NCBI GenBank assembly: GCA_029939875.1
Contig: JAOZSC010000037.1
Coordinates: 1 to 12,294 of the forward strand
Direction: 5' to 3'
DNA length: 12,294 bases
From: Desulfobacterales bacterium
GTDB lineage: Bacteria; Desulfobacterota; Desulfobacteria; Desulfobacterales; JAFDCJ01
The notes under the pieces: model-generated
Seen by the model: only the letters and a program-made list of their open reading frames with translations
Database searches by the model: none
Told to the model about the DNA's origin: nothing
Shown: positions 7,961-12,294 of the stretch, piece after piece
Layout: each line of letters starts with the position of its first letter
How positions within the stretch are numbered: the first letter of the stretch is position 1
Position numbers and translations under genes: made by a program

Positions 7961-8692
7961 ATGAAGGAAACGAGAACCCCCCACAAAGCACAAGGTCACC
8001 GCCAGCGCCTGCGGGAGCGATTCATAAGCTCCGGTCTGGACGGATTTCACGATTATGAAGTCATTGAATTGCTGCTGACCCTGGCAACCCCCCGAAAAGA
8101 CTGCAAGGATGCGGCCAAAGCGGTCCTGGCTGCTTTTAAAACCCTGCCGGCAGTCCTGGAAGCCTCCAGTCATGAACTTTGCGAAATAAAAGGCATCGGT
8201 CCGAAAAATGCACTCGGGCTCAGGCTTGTCAAAGCGGTTGCCGAGCGTTATTTTAAAAAGAAGCTGATCCATAAAGATGCCCTTAACAACTCCAAGCAAC
8301 TGTTTGACTACCTTTATCACAGCTTGCGGGATAAAACCCGCGAGCATTTTGAAATCATTTTTCTGGACGCCAAAAACCGGGTAATCGGCACGGAAACCCA
8401 CTCCCGGGGATCGCTGACCGGCAGCAGTGTCTACCCGCGCGAAGTGGTGCATGCGGCTTTGCGGAATGCGGCCGCCGCCCTTATTTTTGCGCACAATCAT
8501 CCTTCCGGAGACGTGAACCCGTCGCCGGAAGACGTGGCCATCACCCGGCAACTGGTCTTTGCCGGAAAGGTGATGGGCATCGCCGTTCATGAGCATATCA
8601 TCATCGGCGAAAACTGCTACTTCAGCTTTGCCGACCAGGGATACATTGCCCGCATGGGGCGGGAGTTCGATGCATTAGGTGGCACACCATGA
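7961..8692 (+). CDS. radC: RadC family protein (JAB1/MPN metalloprotease-fold domain)
   Basis: The protein belongs to the RadC/YicR family. Despite the name, a role in recombinational repair is not well established. The N-terminal third (HRQRLRERFISSGLDGFHDYEVIELLL, about 13-39) and a helix-hairpin-helix stretch (ELCEIKGIGPKNALGLRLV, 72-90) are typical. The C-terminal MPN domain carries the JAMM zinc ligands in HNHPSGDVNPSPED (H178, H180, D191). THSRGSLTGSSVYPREVVHAAL (146-167) comes just before them, as in intact family members. At 243 residues the length is normal. ATG 7961 has GGAAG upstream (7948-7952). An alternative TTG at 7916 would overlap the gpsA end and add 15 residues without family resemblance. 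The stop TGA overlaps the next gene's ATG in an ATGA junction, so the two are probably translationally coupled. Confidence 0.94.
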   Translation: MKETRTPHKAQGHRQRLRERFISSGLDGFHDYEVIELLLTLATPRKDCKDAAKAVLAAFKTLPAVLEASSHELCEIKGIGPKNALGLRLVKAVAERYFKKKLIHKDALNNSKQLFDYLYHSLRDKTREHFEIIFLDAKNRVIGTETHSRGSLTGSSVYPREVVHAALRNAAAALIFAHNHPSGDVNPSPEDVAITRQLVFAGKVMGIAVHEHIIIGENCYFSFADQGYIARMGREFDALGGTP

Positions 8693-8955
8693 CAGGCTCA
8701 AAAAAAAGCCCCCCCGAGTGTTTTGGAGACCTGGATACCGTTTTTCCCCTGGGCAAAGACGGTTTGCGAAATTCACCGGAACCATGCCTGGCGTGTCCTT
8801 ACAAAGTTGAATGCCTGAGGTCGGCGGTGCAGGGACGCGATGGGCTTAAGGTGCGGGAAGAACAGATCGACAGGGCTTACGAGTCCGGCATGATCGGGTT
8901 TTTCGAAAGGTGGTCGAAAAAAAAAGCGATTGACCGCAGGAAAAAATCGCAATAA
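8689..8955 (+). CDS. Small four-cysteine protein, possible metal or Fe-S binding; unknown function
   Basis: This 88-residue soluble protein has four cysteines spaced C11-x21-C33-x2-C36-x5-C42 within CFGDLDTVFPLGKDG...CLACPYKVECLRSAV. A charged helix-prone region follows (about 50-75), and the tail is strongly basic (KKKAIDRRKKSQ). The spacing suggests one Zn site or one [4Fe-4S] cluster. The x2-x5 end of the pattern, the D..VFP before it and the CL..A after it resemble WhiB-like regulators, whose usual home is actinobacteria. I do not see the WhiB glycine/tryptophan turn in full; only GMIGFFERW occurs in that place. Its ATG overlaps the radC stop (ATGA), and an internal AGGTGG at 8677-8682 serves as ribosome-binding site. 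I cannot name it. An RNA-polymerase or DNA-binding role is inference only. Confidence 0.85.
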   Translation: MTGSKKSPPECFGDLDTVFPLGKDGLRNSPEPCLACPYKVECLRSAVQGRDGLKVREEQIDRAYESGMIGFFERWSKKKAIDRRKKSQ

Positions 8956-8960
8956 GACGC

Positions 8961-8992
8961 GATCCACACGCAAGGCCTTGCGGCCTTGGATC
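8961..8992 (+). other. Intercistronic RNA hairpin with a bulge
   Basis: AAGGCC (8972-8977) and GGCCTT (8982-8987) pair around a TTGC loop. GATCC (8961-8965) and GGATC (8988-8992) extend the stem below a 6-nt one-sided bulge. No T-run follows, so it is not a classical terminator. It fills the 52-bp gap between the small cysteine protein and the TVP38-type gene, and may set relative expression or mRNA stability. Confidence 0.45.
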
Positions 8993-9007
8993 ATTTAAGG
9001 CGCTACA

Positions 9008-9718
9008 ATGTCTGTAAAAGCTCCCCCCCTTGTAGTTAAAATTATGCTGGGTCTGTTGGCGGCTGTGGTGATCGTGCTGGCTGTCCGGTTTCACGCTGTT
9101 ATCTGGCAGACGGCAGTTGACGGTTATCATTTTCTTTCCGATCGACAGCGGGTGCGGGAATTTATCGCTTCTTTCAAAATGGGCGCCCCGCTGGTTTTCA
9201 TGGGTATCCAGGTTTTGCAGGTGATATTTGCTCCCATCCCGGGGGAGGCCACCGGTTTTATCGGCGGTTATCTTTTCGGCACCGTTAAGGGTTTTCTATA
9301 CTCCAGTACGGCCCTGGCCATCGGATCATGGATCAATTTTTCCATTGGCCGCTTTTTCGGCGAGCATTTTGTTCGGCGCATGATCCCGGCGGACAAGTTT
9401 GAAAAATTTGACGGTCTGCTCAAGCGCCAGGGAATTATCGTCCTGTTTGTGCTGTTTATATTCCCGGGGTTTCCCAAGGACTATCTGTGCCTGATTCTGG
9501 GATTGAGCACCCTGCCACTGAAGGTGTTTTTGCTGCTTGCCACCGTGGGGCGCATGCCCGGAACCCTCATGCTGAGTCTTCAAGGAGAGTTTCTTTTCGA
9601 AAAAAACTATGTCATCCTTGCCGTGGTGGCCGGGGTATGCGGTATAGCGGCGTTTCTGGCCATCAGATACCGGCAAACCCTTTACCAGTGGGTGGAAAGG
9701 TACAACCCTAAGGGGTAG
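9008..9718 (+). CDS. TVP38/TMEM64 family (VTT/SNARE-associated domain) inner-membrane protein
   Basis: This 236-residue membrane protein belongs to the DedA/TVP38/VTT superfamily, whose members act as lipid scramblases or flippases or support membrane homeostasis. It has an N-terminal anchor (about 8-27). The VTT core follows: IFAPIPGEATGFIGGYLFG (73-91), a glycine-rich helix ending SIGRFFGEHF (112-121), FIFPGFPKDYLCLILGLSTLPLKVFLL (150-176), and VGRMPGTLML (180-189). A last helix (about 200-220) precedes a basic end. IPGE and FPGFP correspond to the re-entrant loop positions of the superfamily. The ribosome-binding site is modest (AAGG at 8997-9000, 7-nt gap). It is the last gene of the cluster that starts at gpsA, a position compatible with a phospholipid-related role, although that link is inference. 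Confidence 0.9.
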   Translation: MSVKAPPLVVKIMLGLLAAVVIVLAVRFHAVIWQTAVDGYHFLSDRQRVREFIASFKMGAPLVFMGIQVLQVIFAPIPGEATGFIGGYLFGTVKGFLYSSTALAIGSWINFSIGRFFGEHFVRRMIPADKFEKFDGLLKRQGIIVLFVLFIFPGFPKDYLCLILGLSTLPLKVFLLLATVGRMPGTLMLSLQGEFLFEKNYVILAVVAGVCGIAAFLAIRYRQTLYQWVERYNPKG

Positions 9719-9803
9719 GTGGGCCATGACGCTCAATCAAACCACATATTGCGCTCAATTGATGGATTAGCAAACCTTTTTCAGGCCTTACCCTAAAACC
9801 TTC

Positions 9804-9832
9804 TAAAATATCGTTATTTCAGTAAAATAGCG
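9804..9832 (+). repeat. Pair of 10-bp direct repeats upstream of a promoter
   Basis: TAAAATATCG (9804-9813) and TAAAATAGCG (9823-9832) match at 9 of 10 positions. They start 19 bp apart, close to two helical turns, and end just before the presumed -35 region at 9834. The placement suits an activator or repressor dimer site for the downstream 353-residue gene. The repeats are AT-rich, so chance is possible. Confidence 0.3.
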
Positions 9833-9833
9833 C

Positions 9834-9862
9834 TTTCCTTTCCCTGTTAATCATGCTATAAT
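9834..9862 (+). promoter_or_regulatory. Extended -10 sigma-70 promoter for the 353-residue gene
   Basis: A perfect TATAAT at 9857-9862 is preceded by TGC (9854-9856), the extended -10 signature. The -35 position (TTTCCT at 9834-9839, 17-bp spacer) is weak, as is common with extended -10 promoters. Transcription would begin near 9869, leaving a leader of about 29 nt that contains the AGGAG site used by the gene. Confidence 0.65.
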
Positions 9863-9897
9863 TTTATAAAAAAACAAGCAGAACAGGAGAAGAGCAA

Positions 9898-10959
9898 TTG
9901 GCATTCTGGAAATACAGAGAAGAGTTGAGTAAGCAGGATTGCTTAAGACGATCCTACTATGAGCTTCTTAGAGATGATCTGGATCAATTTCTTCTGCAGT
10001 ATGCCCTGATTGATTCCTACCAGAGTTTTCTCAGCCAGCGGATAGCGTTCCCGTTTGTTGAAAAACGCGAGCTAAAGCCGCGCGCACGAATTCCAGACCA
10101 GGAATATGAGAGCCAAAATGCCTTTCTGGTTATTTTTGTTGAAGATATTGTAAGCGGGGAACACAAAAAATATATTCGTTTTTTTGATGACAATAAAACC
10201 ACCAAAGCAAATCTTTTGCGTTTTAAAACCCTGTCGCTTTCCCATAAATTCGATCGCAACTGGAAATACCTGGAAACTGTCCATTTTCGCAACTTTTTAA
10301 AAAACCTGCTGCCGGTGGATTATGCGCTGCTGATCCAGAGGGATCCAGCCGGTGTCTCCCGCAACCGCTACGGTCTTTCGCATTTTCATGTCCGCATTGA
10401 CTGGCCCATTGCTGATGCTGCAGAAGATCTGGCGCGCAGTCTGAGATACATATCCAAGGATCTGTATGAAAAAGGTGATAAATACGCTGAGGACATTCAG
10501 AAAAAATTTTTTGAATACTATGGTCTGCCGGTGATGGCGGGCGGCAGGCGTACGGCGGCCATCGTGGCTGCGCAGTACCTGAAGTGCATACCGGGCATCA
10601 CGACGGTATATGCCGGGAGCAGTGAAACCCGGTCCCTTATCCGTATCTCCGAGCGGGGGGTGTCCAAGGCCGTGCTGATGAAATTTTCGCAAAAGGATCT
10701 GGAACCGATCATCAACGACAATCACCTGACCCAGCGGACCTTCAACAAAAATTATGTTATCGCGCGGGAGAAAAAAGATTTTGTCTGCATTTTCCAGGCA
10801 AGTTATGCGCGAACCTCACCCTCCCGGCCGCCGGAAGACGGTAAACTGCGGGACATCAAACCCGATCTGAACTGGCTGGCCGTCGGCGAACAGCACATCC
10901 TGCCCAAACCGGGGGTGTGGAAGTATGCGCCACTGCCGCTGAACATCATATATACCTGA
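9898..10959 (+). CDS. Uncharacterised 353-residue soluble protein
   Basis: I do not recognise a family. The frame starts with TTG at 9898, 8 nt after AGGAG (9885-9889); no ATG is available nearby. The product has no signal peptide or membrane segment. The N-terminal third is rich in charged and aromatic residues and probably helical (KYREELSKQDCLRRSYYELLRDDLDQF), followed by strand-like stretches (FLVIFVEDI, KKYIRFFDD). The middle holds HFHVRIDWP (162-170), where the HxH could bind a metal, and a charged helix (184-208). A compact segment with GGRRTAAIVAAQYL (215-228) and GITTVYAGSSETRSLIRI (233-250) looks like a folded alpha/beta unit. The proline-rich C-terminus ends PLPLNIIYT. The first half is more AT-rich than its neighbours. 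It is monocistronic with its own strong promoter and converges on the PBP gene, so context gives no functional clue. Confidence 0.85.
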   Translation: MAFWKYREELSKQDCLRRSYYELLRDDLDQFLLQYALIDSYQSFLSQRIAFPFVEKRELKPRARIPDQEYESQNAFLVIFVEDIVSGEHKKYIRFFDDNKTTKANLLRFKTLSLSHKFDRNWKYLETVHFRNFLKNLLPVDYALLIQRDPAGVSRNRYGLSHFHVRIDWPIADAAEDLARSLRYISKDLYEKGDKYAEDIQKKFFEYYGLPVMAGGRRTAAIVAAQYLKCIPGITTVYAGSSETRSLIRISERGVSKAVLMKFSQKDLEPIINDNHLTQRTFNKNYVIAREKKDFVCIFQASYARTSPSRPPEDGKLRDIKPDLNWLAVGEQHILPKPGVWKYAPLPLNIIYT

Positions 10960-10963
10960 GCGA

Positions 10964-11057
10964 ATGGCGCATAGAGCAAAGCGCAAAGTGTATAAAAACC
11001 GCTACTAAATTCGTTACGCCATGCGCTCTGCCCCCTGCGCTATGCCCTCTGCGCCTA
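10964..11057. repeat. Heptad hairpin element 4, overlapping the PBP stop codon
   Basis: Units of 7 bp start on the left at 10964, 10971, 10978 and 10985 (for example ATGGCGC, AAAGCGC). On the right they start at 11016, 11023, 11030, 11037, 11044 and 11051 (for example GCGCTCT, GCGCTAT). On the right, alternate units are more alike, giving a 14-bp super-period (11023-11036 and 11037-11050). The arms 10966-10988 and 11033-11055 are inverted complements at 18 of 23 positions. The element occupies the convergent gap between the 353-residue gene and the PBP gene, and its last unit contains the PBP stop (CTA on this strand). It may work as a bidirectional terminator, although no T-runs flank it. 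Confidence 0.75.
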
Positions 11058-12294
11058 CTTCGGTTCCGTGCCTTTTTTGAAAAGAACGCCGACGGCGTTT
11101 TGAGCGCCATCACGGGCGAGTTTGCCGTTGGTCGGATCAATGGGCACCTTGATTACATTGTCAGGGATGTCAAAATAGCGGTTGGTCCGGTTTGCCAGTG
11201 CGGCCTGCATGAATTTTATCCAGATAGGCAGGGCTGCCCGGGCTCCCGTTTCTCGAGGTCCCAGGGTGTCCCCCGCATCCCGGCCTACCCAGACGCCGGC
11301 GACCACATCCGGCGAAAATCCGAGAAACAGCGCGTCGTGATAGTTGTTGGTTGTGCCGGTTTTTCCAGCGAGGGCCCCTGGAAGCGATCGTGCTTTTCTG
11401 CCGGTGCCTTCCTGGACGACCGCTGTGAGCATGTCGGTGACAATGGCCGCAGCCTCCCGGCTCATGGCGAGCTGCTTTTGGGGACGGGCATGCCAGATAA
11501 CCCGTTGCCGGCGATTGGTAACCTGCCATATGCCGAAGGGTTCAATCCACTTGCCCATCCTAGGAAAAACAGCATAGGCGGAGGTTAACTCCAATAAGGT
11601 CACCTCGGAGGTTCCCAGGGCCAGGGACAAATAGGGCTGCAGATTGGACTGGATTCCCAGGCGGCGGGCAAAACGTACCACCGACTGGGGTCCCAGCATT
11701 TCGATCAGGCGAACAGCAGGAATGTTCTGCGATATCGCCAGCGCTTTTCGCAGTGTTATTTCACCCCGATAGGTTTTCGAAAAATTTTGTGGGCGCCAAT
11801 CGCTTTTTCCACCGACTCTTTTAAAAGCTACCGGCGCATCAAGGAGCATTTTGTTCTGGGCAAATCCCTGCTCGATGGCATCGGCATAAACGATGGGCTT
11901 AAAGGCGGATCCGGGCTGTCGCATGGCGCGGGTTGCACGATTAAACGGGCTTTGGGAAAAATCGCTGCCTCCCACCATGGCCAGGATGCCACCGGACGTG
12001 GCGTCCAGGGCCACCAGGGCGGCCTGGGCGTCACCGGATGGGATGTTGTTTTTTGCCATGCGTACCTGCAGGGCAATGATGCCGTCCTTGACGGCCTTTT
12101 CGGCTGCCTGCTGCAGTTTGTCATTGAGAGTGGTGTAGATGGACAGTCCACCCTTGTAAAGCCGTGCAGCCCCCATTATCTCTTCCAGGTATTTTTTAAC
12201 ATATTCGACAAAATAGGGTGCGCGGGTCGAAAGTCGATTGCCACTGGCTAGTGACAATTTTTCGATTACTGCCAGTTGATACTCGGCCTGGTCG
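11055..12294 (-). CDS. mrcA: Class A penicillin-binding protein 1A, C-terminal transpeptidase part (5' end missing)
   Basis: Class A PBPs polymerise glycan strands with an N-terminal transglycosylase and crosslink peptides with a C-terminal transpeptidase in the periplasm. Only the linker and transpeptidase (412 residues) are visible. The reading frame stays open to the right window edge, so the gene continues beyond it, and an internal TTG at 12257 is not the start. The linker APYFVEYVKKYLEE...LYKGGLSIYTTLN is typical of PBP1A. The active-site motifs are SAFK (codons 11898-11909, nucleophile serine in RQPGSAFKP), SQN (11724-11732) and KTGT (11352-11363, followed by TNNYHDALFLGFSPD). The stop TAG is at 11055-11057, inside the adjoining repeat. 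The transglycosylase domain must lie outside the window. The gene is convergent with the 353-residue gene. Confidence 0.95.
   Translation of the reverse strand, partial: DQAEYQLAVIEKLSLASGNRLSTRAPYFVEYVKKYLEEIMGAARLYKGGLSIYTTLNDKLQQAAEKAVKDGIIALQVRMAKNNIPSGDAQAALVALDATSGGILAMVGGSDFSQSPFNRATRAMRQPGSAFKPIVYADAIEQGFAQNKMLLDAPVAFKRVGGKSDWRPQNFSKTYRGEITLRKALAISQNIPAVRLIEMLGPQSVVRFARRLGIQSNLQPYLSLALGTSEVTLLELTSAYAVFPRMGKWIEPFGIWQVTNRRQRVIWHARPQKQLAMSREAAAIVTDMLTAVVQEGTGRKARSLPGALAGKTGTTNNYHDALFLGFSPDVVAGVWVGRDAGDTLGPRETGARAALPIWIKFMQAALANRTNRYFDIPDNVIKVPIDPTNGKLARDGAQNAVGVLFKKGTEPK

Noticed and set aside
7769..8596. 275-residue minus-strand ORF across the gpsA/radC junction
   Set aside because: It is antisense to two confidently identified genes with conserved motifs.
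9730..9759. Direct repeat CGCTCAAT at 9730 and 9752
   Set aside because: Eight-base identity in a spacer about 100 bp from the promoter is readily explained by chance, and no third copy is seen.
10964..11057. CRISPR array
   Set aside because: The units are 7 bp, contiguous and degenerate, with no unique spacers, and no cas genes are present.
10917..11588. 223-residue plus-strand ORF overlapping the end of the 353-residue gene
   Set aside because: It is antisense to the PBP transpeptidase coding region and runs through the repeat element. Its product has no family features, and the PBP frame has intact catalytic motifs.
11787..12251. 154-residue plus-strand ORF
   Set aside because: It is antisense to the PBP transpeptidase domain, including the SAFK region.

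Overview
This window looks like a chromosomal housekeeping region of a Gram-negative bacterium. The best guess is a sulfate-reducer-like member of the Desulfobacterota (former Deltaproteobacteria). That rests on the overall style of the proteins, on an acetyl-CoA acetyltransferase with an extra N-terminal segment that I associate, from memory, with that group, and on the repeat-rich spacers. I cannot confirm the taxon without a search. There is no tRNA, rRNA, CRISPR array, transposase or phage gene here.

Layout, left to right. Positions 1-1197 hold most of rarA, a clamp-loader-like AAA+ ATPase cut by the left edge. A 282-bp spacer with a possible promoter and a hairpin repeat leads to a thiolase (1480-2766). 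Next come a second hairpin repeat, a 52-residue membrane protein (2949-3107) and a clear intrinsic terminator (3151-3201). An AI-2E-family membrane protein (3220-4296) precedes gyrA (4345-6771). After a third hairpin repeat comes a tight same-strand cluster: gpsA (glycerol-3-phosphate dehydrogenase), radC, a four-cysteine small protein whose start overlaps the radC stop, and a TVP38/DedA-type membrane protein (to 9718). A strong extended -10 promoter then drives an unrecognised 353-residue protein (9898-10959). Its 3' end converges, across a fourth hairpin repeat, on the C-terminal part of a class A penicillin-binding protein on the minus strand (11055-12294, cut by the right edge).

How the genes relate. 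Most are core functions: DNA maintenance (rarA, gyrA, radC), phospholipid precursor supply (gpsA), acyl-CoA metabolism (thiolase), the envelope (PBP1A) and membrane transport or lipid handling (AI-2E, TVP38). No single pathway links them. The gpsA-radC-small protein-TVP38 run is probably one transcript.

The most unusual signal is in the spacers. Four of them carry elements with the same design: degenerate tandem 7-bp units on one side, an AT-rich centre, then inverted-complement 7-bp units on the other side. The heptad sequence differs in each element. The second point of interest is the 88-residue protein encoded against radC. Its cysteine pattern (C-x21-C-x2-C-x5-C) and basic tail resemble the iron-sulfur WhiB-like proteins of actinobacteria.
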